Below the pieces are notes generated by a model. That model made no database searches. It was given only the letters and a program-made list of their open reading frames with translations, and was not told where the DNA came from. A program made the translations under genes and the position numbers. A stretch of 64,000 bases of DNA from contig JAEWZN010000006.1 in assembly GCA_023395255.1 (NCBI GenBank), positions 42,468 to 106,467 on the forward strand, given 5' to 3'. Shown one piece after another: positions 16,978-26,354 of this stretch. This DNA comes from Deferribacteres bacterium (GTDB lineage Bacteria; Chrysiogenota; Deferribacteres; Deferribacterales; Geovibrionaceae). Position 1 is the first letter of the stretch. Each line of letters begins with the position of its first letter.

Positions 16978-18048
16978 ATGATTAAAGCTTTTTTCGTATG
17001 CGTGTCAGTTTTTTTTCTTTCCGGTTTTTGCCTTGCCGCGGATCTTTCCGTGATGACGGGACAGATGATCATGGTAGGTGTCAAAGATACCTCCGCAGAA
17101 GGGATAGCTCTTGTTAAAGACCAGATAGCTAAGGGGAAAGTCGGCGGCGTGGTGCTTTATAAATACAATATTGAAAACCCTCGTCAGATAAGCAGTTTTA
17201 ACAACAATTTAAAAGCTGCCGCCGGAAAGGGCTCTCCTGTCCTCTTCACAGCAGTGGATCAGGAAGGGGGAAAAGTCCAGCGTCTGGTGGCGGAAAAAGG
17301 GTTCAGAAGCTATCAATCCCACCGGGACACAGCGGGGAAACTCACTCCTGAGCAGGCTTTCAGGCAGTACTGTGAAATGGCTGCCGATTTGAGTGCGGCG
17401 GGCTTTAATGTGAATTTCGCTCCGTCAGCGGATCTCAATGTAAATCAGGACTCACCGGTTATAGGCAGGCTGGGCAGAAGCTTCTCCGCTGATGCTGAAA
17501 CTGTGGCGGCATACGCCGGAGAGTTCGTCAAAGCGCACAGCAAGGCGGGTATTGTGACTTCTTTGAAACATTTCCCCGGTCACGGCAGCGCACTGAACGA
17601 TTCTCATCTGGGGTTTACTGATGTTACCGGAACATGGACAGAAAAAGAGCTTGAGCCCTTCCGGCTTCTCATAGACAAGGGGCTTGCCGTATCTGTTATG
17701 ACAGCCCATGTTTTTAATGCTGAAATCGATCCGCTTTACCCCGCCACAATGTCAAAGAAACATCTTGATATTCTCCGCAGGGATATAGGCTATGACGGTG
17801 TGATATTCACGGACGACCTCCAGATGGGTGCGGTGAGGGATAACTTTTCTTTGGAGGAGGCTGTTGTCCGGGCTGTGCAGGCGGGGGCGGATGTGCTTGT
17901 TTATTCCAATTTCTTCTTCAATGATCCTGAGTTTCCGGAAAAAGCAGCAGAAATTATAAAAAAGGCTGTTGAAACGGGGCAGATCAGCATGGAAATGATT
18001 GAGCGCTCATACACAAGGATTATGAAACTTAAGCAGAATCTCCGTTAA
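16978..18048 (+). CDS. Beta-N-acetylhexosaminidase, glycoside hydrolase family 3 (NagZ-like)
   Basis: A hydrolase that removes N-acetylglucosamine from muropeptides or other glycans. The family 3 core is complete: VDQEGGKVQRL, NVNFAPSADLN, the mobile loop KHFPGHGSALNDSHLG with the catalytic His, and the nucleophile Asp in FTDDLQMGAV. An N-terminal signal peptide (ending near CLAADLS) points to export, unlike cytoplasmic NagZ. A double ATG lies at 16975/16978, shortly after CAGG; the longer frame from 16939 has no ribosome site and would spoil the signal peptide. Its 3' end overlaps the convergent O-antigen ligase gene by 20 nt. Confidence 0.9.
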   Translation: MIKAFFVCVSVFFLSGFCLAADLSVMTGQMIMVGVKDTSAEGIALVKDQIAKGKVGGVVLYKYNIENPRQISSFNNNLKAAAGKGSPVLFTAVDQEGGKVQRLVAEKGFRSYQSHRDTAGKLTPEQAFRQYCEMAADLSAAGFNVNFAPSADLNVNQDSPVIGRLGRSFSADAETVAAYAGEFVKAHSKAGIVTSLKHFPGHGSALNDSHLGFTDVTGTWTEKELEPFRLLIDKGLAVSVMTAHVFNAEIDPLYPATMSKKHLDILRRDIGYDGVIFTDDLQMGAVRDNFSLEEAVVRAVQAGADVLVYSNFFFNDPEFPEKAAEIIKKAVETGQISMEMIERSYTRIMKLKQNLR

Positions 18049-19162
18049 AAGTTATCCCGATTATACTTCCGCTAAGCAGCCACATGAGCATCGCCACTTC
18101 GGAATCTCCCAGATTGTTCTCTGTCAGACCACAGAGAAGAAATACTAGAAAAGCAGCCAGAACTCCGTATGAATAAGGTATTCTCCGTTTAACCGCCTTA
18201 GCCAGTTCCTGCCCTATTGCACCGAGAAACAGCAGAAGAGCCGTAAGGCCTGTCAGCCCGTATATTGCCGCATGATGCAGGTATGAGTTATGCGCATGGG
18301 CCATTGATGCCAGAGGCTTATCCGTATATTTGCGGACATTTTTCTGAAAGTTGCCATAACCTACTCCGAATACAGGGTTATCTCTGATGATTTCAACAGA
18401 TGTTTCCCATAAAACTATCCGTGTGCCTATTGAACTGTTTGAAACTCTGTACTCCTTCGAAAATATTTTTCCGAAGCGTTCAGACAGCGAAGGGACAGTA
18501 AAAGCTGCCGCTGTGAACAGGGTACAGAGAATGAGGCTGTATACCAGTCCTTTGGTTTTGTATCTGGCGACAAGCATAACCGCTATGGCTAAAGGAAGAG
18601 AGAGCAGGGGGCCTCTTGAGCCGGACAAAAGCAGCGCAGAAAACATGACAGGAAGTGCAGTGCAGCAGAGCAGCCTGTCGTAACGGGATCTGAATTTATT
18701 TTCAATAACCGTGAACAGACAGAGAATCAGGATGATTACTATACTGTTCCCGAAAGTAAGAGCATGTGTCATAAAGCCGTTTACCCTGTCAGCGTCCATG
18801 AAAAAATACTCGTAAATGGCATAAACGCCCGCGAAGCACCCTCCGGCGATTACAGAGAGAATAACAGTTCTCAGTCTCTCAGCATCGGTAACAAGGAACA
18901 TTGCGGTAAAAAGAAATGCCATGCCCCAGAAGTTTCTCAGGGATTTTGTGTGCTCAAACTGGTTTTCCGTGAATAAAAATGTCAGCAGTATGCTTCCGTA
19001 GAGTATGCAGAAGAAAATAAACATCCTTGATTTGAAGAGGGAAAAATCACCTTCTTTGTAAATTATCCATGTTGTCCATATAATCATGATCCCAAGGAGA
19101 ATCTGAGTGGCGCTTATGGAAACGGATTGAGAAAATCCGGTTAATGCAAGAATGTAGTTCAT
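18029..19162 (-). CDS. O-antigen ligase / Wzy_C family membrane protein
   Basis: A 377-aa polytopic membrane protein with about ten helices and a large periplasmic loop before the last ones. Features of the O-antigen ligase family are present: an SGSRGPLLSLP-type motif, VFGVGYGNFQ, and the conserved HAHNSYLHHAAIYGLTGL segment containing the catalytic-loop His. It probably joins O-antigen or another polysaccharide to lipid A core, or polymerises it. The gene is alone; no glycosyltransferases adjoin it. It lies 26 nt downstream of the pyrophosphatase gene on the same strand. Ligase versus polymerase cannot be decided from sequence. Confidence 0.85.
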   Translation of the reverse strand: MNYILALTGFSQSVSISATQILLGIMIIWTTWIIYKEGDFSLFKSRMFIFFCILYGSILLTFLFTENQFEHTKSLRNFWGMAFLFTAMFLVTDAERLRTVILSVIAGGCFAGVYAIYEYFFMDADRVNGFMTHALTFGNSIVIILILCLFTVIENKFRSRYDRLLCCTALPVMFSALLLSGSRGPLLSLPLAIAVMLVARYKTKGLVYSLILCTLFTAAAFTVPSLSERFGKIFSKEYRVSNSSIGTRIVLWETSVEIIRDNPVFGVGYGNFQKNVRKYTDKPLASMAHAHNSYLHHAAIYGLTGLTALLLFLGAIGQELAKAVKRRIPYSYGVLAAFLVFLLCGLTENNLGDSEVAMLMWLLSGSIIGITFNGDSA

Positions 19163-19188
19163 CTGTCGGCTCCCCCGAAAGCTTATAT

Positions 19189-20829
19189 TTATCCGTTGAG
19201 TTCTTCGAGTACGCGCAGTATCTCAGGCAGAAGCTGTTTTTTTCTGGAAAGCACACCCGGCAGATCAAAGCAGCAGTCCTCCGTCCTGTTATAGGCGAGT
19301 ATTTTCTCCGCCGCCTCAAAGCCGGTGGTGAGGAGTATGCTTCTTTCCATAATAATGTCTGTGACAAGGAGCATTCCCCAGTCCAGCCCTTTTTCATTTG
19401 TATTTATGCTTATTGCCTGAATCAGATTATTTTTGACTTCATCCATCTCCTGAAGGGTAACCACCTCGACCTGGCTTATGCCCACTTTGATGCCGTATTC
19501 TTCGTATATTTTGAAATCCGTGTTGATGATGCTTTGCGGGTCTCTGGTTTTAAGGCTGTCCGTGGCGGAGAATATCTCCACTCCGTATTCCTCGTAGTTT
19601 ATTCCGGCGAGTTCAGCCAGCGCGCTTACCGCTCTTTTGTCCTCCTCGGTGGTTGTGGGAGATTTAAGGATGACGGTATCTGACAGTATGCCGGAAAGCA
19701 GGATGGAAGCTGTTTCCCTGTCTATCTCAACTCCGTTGATTATATACTGCTGATAAACAAGGGTGCATGTGCTGCCCACAGGTTTTGCGAAGAAGTGTAT
19801 GGGTGTTTTCGTTTTGATAGTTCCCAGCCTGTGGTGGTCGACAATTTCGTGAATCAGTGCTGTTTCCGCACCGTCCACAGCTTGTGAAAGCTCATTGTGA
19901 TCCATGAGGATAAGCCCCTTCTGGACTTTTTTTATCAGATCAGAGCGTGTGATAATGCCTATGAGCCTGTTGTCCCTGAGCACCGGAAGCCCTTTATGGT
20001 CAATCTGGAGGAGCTTGTCCTTCACTTCCTCAAGGTAGTCCCCTTCGTCCACGGAAGGTATGTCGGTCTTCATTACTGCCTTGGTGGGTATGCTCAGCTG
20101 GAGGCGGCGCACTGTCTCGGCCGTGTCCAGTTCAGAGATAAAAACCCAGCCTTCGTAGCCTGAAAAATCAAGATCCACATCACTCTCGTCCCTTATTCCT
20201 GTGAGGATTATGGCGGGAAGCTGGCTTTTTACCGCATATTCAATTATGTCCCTGCGTTTGCCGACTATAAGCACTATGTCTTTTGATTTCTGAAGCTCCA
20301 TTCTGGCCTTGAATCTGTCATAGGGCATTGCGCCGATCATCACCGTAGCCCTGAACTCTTCTCTTTTCCCTCTGACGTAGTTATATCCGCCTATGACCTT
20401 TTCGAAGTTTTCCGCCCTGAAATGAAATACGGGCTTTGTGGTTACATCTTTTGTAGCGAGGAAGTCCGAAAGCTCGAATATGCTTACTATTCCTTTAAAT
20501 ATATTCCCGCCTTCAACAACGGGAGTGATGCGTATTTTAAGCTCGTCTATATTTCTGATTACGCCGAAAAGCGGTTCATTTTCATTGAGGGCTATTACCT
20601 GTCTGGTCATTACGTCACTGACTTTAGGGTAAACATCTTTTATGAATACAGGGGGTGTTATTCCGAATTTATCAAAAATGAATCTTGTCTGTTTGTTAAG
20701 GTTTCCGCATCTGGCGGCGGTGTAGATATTTTCTTTATCCAGCTTGTTTTTGAGCTTTGCATATCCGTATGCGGAGGCTATGGAATCAGTATCAGGGTTT
20801 TTGTGTCCCACAACGTATATTTCGGGCAT
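19189..20829 (-). CDS. ppaC: Manganese-dependent inorganic pyrophosphatase with regulatory CBS/DRTGG insert
   Basis: A 546-aa family II pyrophosphatase of the long, nucleotide-regulated type. The DHH active-site motifs are present: HKNPDTDS at residues 9-16 (His9, Asp13, Asp15), DHNELSQAVDG and DHHRLG. A C-terminal DHHA2-like domain follows. Between about residues 65 and 305 lies an insert with two CBS halves (SDVMTRQVIALNENEPLF; GLPVLRDNRLIGIITRSDL) around a DRTGG-like domain, as in adenine-nucleotide-regulated CBS-PPases. It splits pyrophosphate and fits a region rich in phosphate genes, although it runs opposite to the polyphosphate island. Very sure of the family. Confidence 0.93.
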   Translation of the reverse strand: MPEIYVVGHKNPDTDSIASAYGYAKLKNKLDKENIYTAARCGNLNKQTRFIFDKFGITPPVFIKDVYPKVSDVMTRQVIALNENEPLFGVIRNIDELKIRITPVVEGGNIFKGIVSIFELSDFLATKDVTTKPVFHFRAENFEKVIGGYNYVRGKREEFRATVMIGAMPYDRFKARMELQKSKDIVLIVGKRRDIIEYAVKSQLPAIILTGIRDESDVDLDFSGYEGWVFISELDTAETVRRLQLSIPTKAVMKTDIPSVDEGDYLEEVKDKLLQIDHKGLPVLRDNRLIGIITRSDLIKKVQKGLILMDHNELSQAVDGAETALIHEIVDHHRLGTIKTKTPIHFFAKPVGSTCTLVYQQYIINGVEIDRETASILLSGILSDTVILKSPTTTEEDKRAVSALAELAGINYEEYGVEIFSATDSLKTRDPQSIINTDFKIYEEYGIKVGISQVEVVTLQEMDEVKNNLIQAISINTNEKGLDWGMLLVTDIIMERSILLTTGFEAAEKILAYNRTEDCCFDLPGVLSRKKQLLPEILRVLEELNG

Positions 20830-20892
20830 TCGTGCTACCTCTGTAAAATAATCTGAACGATAACAGGGAATACCTGTTAATGCAAGCAGACA

Positions 20893-21390
20893 TCAGGAAA
20901 AAATTTTATCCAGTGTTTCTTTCCTGTATGTAAAGATTTCATCCAGTTTTCGCTTAACATAAAGCATGTGCGCCAGCTCGCCCAGAAAACCGAAGGGTAG
21001 GATGTAGTCCACTATGTCGGTCATCTCTGTTCCGTTATCTGTTTCACGGAAAATGTGCTGGTGATGCCAGAATTTATATGGCCCGAATCTTTGCTCGTCC
21101 ACAAAGAAGAACGGTTTTTCCGCGTGGGTTATTTCGGTAATCCACTGAACGGGAATCCCGCCGAAGGGGGTAATTGTGTAGCGGACAACCATTCCGGCGT
21201 ATGTTTCCGGCGGGAGCTCTGTTCTGACCTTAAAGCCCAGCCACGGCGGCGTAATCTCCGCAAGTTTTGACGGATCACCGAAAAACTCCCATGCCCTGTT
21301 TATGTCAACAGGGAGCGTCTGTTTACGTATAAGTGTATGAAGTTTCAAAACATCACCCTTTGTCTGACAAATTTCTGACATTTCTGCCAC
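20893..21390 (-). CDS. SRPBCC (START-like) family protein
   Basis: A 165-aa single-domain protein of the polyketide-cyclase/START fold. It resembles the proteins often annotated as SRPBCC or cell-division-inhibitor-like: LIRKQTLPVDINRAWEFFGDPSKLAEITPPWLGF, then GMVVRYTITPFGGIPVQWITEI and FWHHQHIFRETDNGTEMTDIVDY. The fold has a hydrophobic cavity for a lipid-like ligand. No membrane segment. The exact start is unsure; the conserved region begins near residue 17, and a later in-frame start cannot be excluded. Ligand unknown. Confidence 0.8.
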   Translation of the reverse strand: MAEMSEICQTKGDVLKLHTLIRKQTLPVDINRAWEFFGDPSKLAEITPPWLGFKVRTELPPETYAGMVVRYTITPFGGIPVQWITEITHAEKPFFFVDEQRFGPYKFWHHQHIFRETDNGTEMTDIVDYILPFGFLGELAHMLYVKRKLDEIFTYRKETLDKIFS

Positions 21391-21567
21391 AAGAGTATTA
21401 AACCCATAATTATTTTAAGATGTATAATCGATAGTACGGCAAAAAATTATAAAAATGAATGCCTGAAAATGCGCAGCGAAACGGCAAAATGAGGGGAAAT
21501 CCTTTTAATTATGGAAAAAACGGGCGAAAAATCATTATTTAATGTTAGAATTAATCAGGTGAATGTG

Positions 21568-22026
21568 ATGAGGCAGTATTTTATCCGCCATGCCCACGCG
21601 GAAGAAAGGTATGAATGGGCGGGGGACGATATGCTGCGCCCCCTCACAGGTGAGGGAAAACGGCGGATGGAGAGGGCGGTGCGGAGATTCTTCTCAGTTT
21701 ATCCTGCGCCTTACCATGTTGTTACCTCGGAGGCCGTCCGGGCGGTGCAGACTGCGGAGATAGTGTGCGCCGTGACCAAGGGCGGGCTTGTTGCGGAGCC
21801 TCTTCTGAATCCGGGAGCGGATATAGCGGGCTGGCTTGAGGCTGTGAAGAAGTATCCCGGTTATTCCACGACCGCTTTTGTGGGGCATGAGCCGGACATG
21901 ACTGAGTTCCTCTCGTTTTACATGGCGGGAAACGCTATGGAGCTGGTGCTTAAGAAGGGCTCAATATGCCATCTGGAAAACAGGCATCTCATTAACCTCA
22001 TACAGCAGAAACTGCTGACTGACTGA
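21568..22026 (+). CDS. sixA: Phosphohistidine phosphatase SixA-like
   Basis: A 152-aa histidine phosphatase superfamily protein. It carries the RHG-like catalytic motif as IRHAHAE directly after the start. A second conserved arginine region (TSEAVRAVQTAEI) and the downstream catalytic His in VGHEPDM follow, and the short length matches SixA. The ATG at 21568 is chosen because CAGGTG lies 7-8 nt upstream and the RHxH motif then falls at residues 5-8, as usual. SixA dephosphorylates phosphohistidine in signalling or PTS proteins. Here it leads a unit with a CHAD protein and a ParA-like ATPase, so its substrate may relate to polyphosphate control (inference). Confidence 0.85.
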   Translation: MRQYFIRHAHAEERYEWAGDDMLRPLTGEGKRRMERAVRRFFSVYPAPYHVVTSEAVRAVQTAEIVCAVTKGGLVAEPLLNPGADIAGWLEAVKKYPGYSTTAFVGHEPDMTEFLSFYMAGNAMELVLKKGSICHLENRHLINLIQQKLLTD

Positions 22027-22036
22027 GGCTGATATT

Positions 22037-23530
22037 TTGAAGAATCATATTTTTGTTCTTAAATCCTTTTCACCGGATGAACTGCAAAGCTTTACCGGCT
22101 GGAGCCTTGGACATGAGGCCGTTAAGAGCGGCGCGGAGGAATCCGGCTTTCTGCTGGATACATTTGACTGGCTGCTCTGGCAGGCGGAATGTGTTCTGTT
22201 CTTTTCCGGCTCTTTTTTAAGGCTTTACAGAAACGGAAAAACAGTCAGTGCGGAAGCTGTGTCCGCGCCGAAAAACTATGAAGATATACCCGAAGGCAAG
22301 CTCCGTGAACTGGTGCGGATGAACACCAGCCCCAGAATTTTGGAGATAAAAGCGCAGTGTGCGATAAAAACAGACTGCTTCGGCATCATCAATGAGGACG
22401 GCAAAACTATCTGCCGTATAAGGCTGAGCACTGTCGGCATCAATGATTTCTCATGCTTATTCGCGGAGCTTATGCCGCTGAAAGGCTATGACAGAGAGGG
22501 GGCTATGGTTCAGGCCGCCTTAGAGGATCAGGGAGGAAAAAGGACTCTCAGATCCCCCATTGCCCATGCCCTGAGGAAATCAGGTCTCAGACCCGGTGCA
22601 TACAGCACATCAGCCGAGGCTGACTGCGCACCTGATGCACCCGTTGCGGATGTTCTGAGGGATATTCTCCTGAAACTGCTCAATATTATTGAGCAGAACG
22701 AAGCAGGGGCGGTTGAAGGGCTCGACTCTGAGTTTCTCCATGATTTCAGGGTGGCGCTGAGGCGTTCACGCTCAGCCTTTACAATGTTTAAGGGTGTTTT
22801 TCCGCCGGAGGAGCATGCATATTTCCGGGCAAAGCTTTCCGAACTCTTTTCCCGCACAAATTCTGCCCGTGATCTGGATGTTTATCTCAGAAAAATACAG
22901 GAATACAGAACCCTTCTGCCGGATGATATGCGTGATGATTTGATGCCAGTGGAGAAGTATCTGGTACGCTCACGGAAAAAAGAGCATGAGCGGATTGTGT
23001 CTCTTCTGGGTTCCGCAGAGTATGCTGACCTGAAAGCGGAATGGAGAAGCTTTCTCAGCCATGAAACACACACGGAAGAGGGCAGACTCAGTGTCCGGGA
23101 TTCCGCGGCGGAAGTGATAAAAAAAGCATACGGCAGAATATATAAGGAAGGGCGGGATCTGCACGGGGAGAGCCCAGCGGAGGAGATTCACAGGGTGCGC
23201 ATAGGCTGCAAAAAGCTGCGTTATGCTCTTGAATTTTTCAGGACTATTTTCCCGGAGAAGGCCGCGGACGGAGTCACCAAAAGGCTGAAAAGGCTTCAGG
23301 ATGCTCTGGGGGCTCATCAGGATTATGAGGTTCAGCGGGAAAAGCTGATGTACTATACCGAAGAGGCGGCAAAAAGGCTTAAAAAGCCTGTCAGTATGTC
23401 CCTTGCGTCAGGTTATCTTGCGCGTTATCTGGATGAGCTTCAAAAGGCGGAACGGGAAAAATGCCTTGAACTGATTGAGGATTTTGTCTCTGCAAAAACA
23501 CGCGGGCTTATAAATGAAATGCTGAAATAA
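22037..23530 (+). CDS. CHAD-domain polyphosphate-associated protein with degenerate CYTH-like N terminus
   Basis: A 497-aa protein starting at TTG (22037) with GAGG 9 nt upstream. The C-terminal half is a CHAD domain: FLHDFRVALRRSRSAFTMFK, ARDLDVYLRK, IHRVRIGCKKLRYALEFF and KRLKRLQDALGAHQDYEV show the conserved His and basic residues that bind polyphosphate. The N-terminal ~190 residues resemble a CYTH tunnel domain (LDTFDWLLWQ ~ yfDTpdw.L; FLRLYRNGK), but the opening ExExK motif of triphosphatases is not seen. Catalysis is therefore doubtful. It lies 10 nt after sixA and 18 nt before the ParA-like gene in one unit, upstream of ppx and ppk. Confidence 0.87.
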   Translation: MKNHIFVLKSFSPDELQSFTGWSLGHEAVKSGAEESGFLLDTFDWLLWQAECVLFFSGSFLRLYRNGKTVSAEAVSAPKNYEDIPEGKLRELVRMNTSPRILEIKAQCAIKTDCFGIINEDGKTICRIRLSTVGINDFSCLFAELMPLKGYDREGAMVQAALEDQGGKRTLRSPIAHALRKSGLRPGAYSTSAEADCAPDAPVADVLRDILLKLLNIIEQNEAGAVEGLDSEFLHDFRVALRRSRSAFTMFKGVFPPEEHAYFRAKLSELFSRTNSARDLDVYLRKIQEYRTLLPDDMRDDLMPVEKYLVRSRKKEHERIVSLLGSAEYADLKAEWRSFLSHETHTEEGRLSVRDSAAEVIKKAYGRIYKEGRDLHGESPAEEIHRVRIGCKKLRYALEFFRTIFPEKAADGVTKRLKRLQDALGAHQDYEVQREKLMYYTEEAAKRLKKPVSMSLASGYLARYLDELQKAEREKCLELIEDFVSAKTRGLINEMLK

Positions 23531-23548
23531 AAAATACGGAGCTGGCTG

Positions 23549-24289
23549 ATGAAGATAATGGCGGTTTACAGTATAAAGGGCGGGGTGGGCAAGACTGCGG
23601 CGGCGGTGAATCTGGCTTACTGTGCGGCGCAGAGCGGAATGCGGACGCTTCTCTGGGACTTTGACCCGCAGGCGGCCTCCACTTTCTATTTCCGCGTCAA
23701 GCCGAAGCTGAACAAAAGCATGAAGAAGGCTGTTCAGGGGAAAAGCGACCTTGAGGCGGAGATAAAAGCCACTGATTTTGAGAATCTGGATATAATTCCC
23801 GCTGATTTCTCCTGCCGGAACATGGATCTGTTTCTGGATGCGGCGGATAAGCCGAAAAAAGCCGTCCGTGACATGTTCAGGAGCGTAAGCGGGGGCTATG
23901 ATCTTGCCATAGCGGACGCGCCGCCGGGGATCACCCTTCTCTCGGAAGGTATTATGAAAGCTGCCGATGTGCTGGCGGTTCCCCTCATTCCCACTGTTCT
24001 TTCGCTCCGCACCTGCGGAATGCTCCTTGATTTCCTGAAAGAGAACAAAGTGAAGGATGTCACAACCGCTCTGTTTTTCTCCATGGCTGACAGACGCAAA
24101 AAAATACACCGTGAAGTTATGGACAGCACTGAGTTTGAGGGGGCAAAGCTTCTTGAAAACCATGTGCCTTATTCCGCAGAAGTTGAGAAAATGGGGCTTC
24201 ACCGCGCCCCTGTAGGCGTGTTCAGTCCGAAAAGCAAAGCGGCTGCCAATTACGAAAGCCTGTGGAAGGAGATTCGGGAACTCTTTTGA
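23549..24289 (+). CDS. ParA/MinD-family ATPase in polyphosphate unit
   Basis: A 246-aa deviant Walker ATPase. KGGVGKTAAAVNLA is the deviant Walker A motif with its signature Lys, DFDPQAASTF is the A' motif, and AIADAPPGI is Walker B. No DNA-binding N-terminal domain is present and no parB lies nearby, so chromosome partition is not its obvious job. It follows the CHAD gene by 18 nt and precedes phosphate genes. A role in positioning polyphosphate granules or the CHAD protein would be attractive, since ParA-like proteins position other cargos, but that is inference. Confidence 0.85.
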   Translation: MKIMAVYSIKGGVGKTAAAVNLAYCAAQSGMRTLLWDFDPQAASTFYFRVKPKLNKSMKKAVQGKSDLEAEIKATDFENLDIIPADFSCRNMDLFLDAADKPKKAVRDMFRSVSGGYDLAIADAPPGITLLSEGIMKAADVLAVPLIPTVLSLRTCGMLLDFLKENKVKDVTTALFFSMADRRKKIHREVMDSTEFEGAKLLENHVPYSAEVEKMGLHRAPVGVFSPKSKAAANYESLWKEIRELF

Positions 24290-24497
24290 TGAGTATGTTT
24301 AATTTAGAATTAATCTAAGTCATTTTTTGTCGAAAATGTCAGAGAAATGTCAAATATTCTTGCATCCCCGTTTAGTCAGGGGTATATTCATTATTACATA
24401 AACCAATGTTAGAAATTATGCAGGCTAATAAGTATGCCTGCTATATTCAGAGTAATGGAGGCACTATAGCTGTCTGAAAAGTCAAAAGGAGGGTTCT

Positions 24498-26156
24498 ATG
24501 GGGACAACCGTACTGCTTAATCTCACTGGCGGAGTTGCGCTCCTTTTATGGGGACTTCACATGGTTCAGAGCGGCATAATCCGTGCTTTTGGTGCGGATT
24601 TGCGAAGGTTTTTGAGGCGGGTGCTGAAAAACAGAGCCAGCGCATTCTTTGCAGGATTAGGTGTAACAACGCTTCTGCAAAGCAGCACAGCAACAGCAAT
24701 GATGCTTGCCTCATTTTCTGCCTCCGGTCTTATATCTCTTTCCCCTGCAATAGCAGTCATGCTTGGTGCTAATGTGGGAACTACTCTTATTGTTCAGCTT
24801 CTTTCCTTTGATTCATCAGCGTTTGCTCCTGTTTTTCTTGCTATAGGCGTTTTGGCCTTCAAACGCGGCACAAGAACCTTGATAAAGGATCTCGGACGTG
24901 TTTTCATCGGCTTGGGTTTGATGCTTCTTTCACTTCATATACTGCTGGAAAGTTTTGCACCCGCAGAGCATGCGCCTGTTATGAAACAGCTTCTGCATAG
25001 TGTGACAGATGAACCGCTCCTCACGCTGCTCCTTGGTGCGGCTATCACCTGGGCAGCGCACTCCAGCGTGGCTACGGTTCTTCTTTCAATGTCTCTGGCT
25101 TCATCCGGTTTTATAAATGAATCTGCTCTTTTTGCCCTTGTACTTGGGGCTAATGTGGGCAGCGCACTCAACCCTCTTCTGGAAGGAGCTTCCAAAGGTA
25201 ATCCCGCCGGGAGCAGGCTGCCTGTGGCAAATCTTTTCACTCGTATTTTCGGCTGTATCATTTTTCTGCCTCTGATTGAACCCTGCATTAACTTTCTGAG
25301 CATGTTTGATCCGGATCCTGTGAGACTCGCAGCAGATTTCCACACTTTTTTTAACCTTGCGGTTGCCATAATTTTCATCATTCCTGTCAACATTTTTGCG
25401 AGGCTTACCGAGCGTCTTCTGCCAGAAAAACAGAGTGCGTCAGATCCTTTCATTCCTCTGTATCTTGATGAAGGCAGCCTTTCCATGCCGCCTGTGGCAC
25501 TGGCCTGTGCCGCACGGGAAACCCTGCGGATAGGTGATATTGTCGAAAATATGCTGAAAAACGGAATACGGGCACTGTTTACCAGTGACAGAAAGCTGGT
25601 AAACGAAGTATCCCGCACTGATAATATAGTGGACAGCCTGCATGAGGCTGTGAAACTTTATGTTGTGCGTATCACAGGCGGAACTCTGGAGGATGATGAA
25701 AGCAGGAGGGCATTTGAGATCATGACTTTTTCCGTTAATCTGGAACATATAGGGGATATTATTGATAAAAATCTCATGGAGCTTGTACAGAAAAAGATAA
25801 AGCATAAACTGAAATTTTCGGAAGAAGGCGCATCTGAACTTAGTGAGCTTTACCGCATTGTGGCGAAAAGTCTCAGAATATCATTTGGGGTTTTTCTCAA
25901 CGGCGATGTAAAGTCCGCTGAGAGGCTTCTGGCGGAAAAGGCTAAGGTGAAAGAGCTTGAAATATCCGCCTCAGAGAACCATATGCGCAGACTCAGGGAA
26001 GGGAAACCCGAAAGCATAGAAACAAGTTCGCTCCATCTTGATGTGCTGCGGGATCTCAGGCGGATTCACTCGCATATCTGTGCTGCTGCTTACCCGGCAC
26101 TTGAAGCCGCTGGAAAACTGCCCGGCCCTGTTAAGTCAGATAGGGTATCTGTATGA
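24498..26156 (+). CDS. Na/Pi cotransporter family protein with PhoU-like C terminus
   Basis: A 552-aa membrane protein. The N-terminal ~310 residues have two inverted-repeat NaPi halves, each with the QSS signature: TTLLQSSTATAMMLASF and WAAHSSVATVLLSMSLA (Gln replaced by His in the second). The C-terminal ~220 residues are a helical PhoU-like domain (VNLEHIGDIIDKNLMEL; LRRIHSHICAAAYPAL). It probably imports phosphate with sodium, with the PhoU part controlling flux. The ATG has AGGAGG about 8 nt upstream. Its place between the CHAD/ParA genes and ppx/ppk supports phosphate supply for polyphosphate synthesis. Confidence 0.9.
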   Translation: MGTTVLLNLTGGVALLLWGLHMVQSGIIRAFGADLRRFLRRVLKNRASAFFAGLGVTTLLQSSTATAMMLASFSASGLISLSPAIAVMLGANVGTTLIVQLLSFDSSAFAPVFLAIGVLAFKRGTRTLIKDLGRVFIGLGLMLLSLHILLESFAPAEHAPVMKQLLHSVTDEPLLTLLLGAAITWAAHSSVATVLLSMSLASSGFINESALFALVLGANVGSALNPLLEGASKGNPAGSRLPVANLFTRIFGCIIFLPLIEPCINFLSMFDPDPVRLAADFHTFFNLAVAIIFIIPVNIFARLTERLLPEKQSASDPFIPLYLDEGSLSMPPVALACAARETLRIGDIVENMLKNGIRALFTSDRKLVNEVSRTDNIVDSLHEAVKLYVVRITGGTLEDDESRRAFEIMTFSVNLEHIGDIIDKNLMELVQKKIKHKLKFSEEGASELSELYRIVAKSLRISFGVFLNGDVKSAERLLAEKAKVKELEISASENHMRRLREGKPESIETSSLHLDVLRDLRRIHSHICAAAYPALEAAGKLPGPVKSDRVSV

Positions 26157-26354
26157 AATGTGTTCTGCTGCCTCAACATTTCTTGATTATAAAAGTTCAA
26201 AGGTTATAATTTCTTATGGACAGCCGGGTTTATTGCCCCGTTGCAAGGAATTTGTCAAATTATGCTTTGAGGTATTACAAACTTCTCTGTTGTGTTGTAA
26301 ACTCAAAATTCCCGGAAGGTTCACAGCCGCAACCGGAAAAAACGGAGTGTCCGG

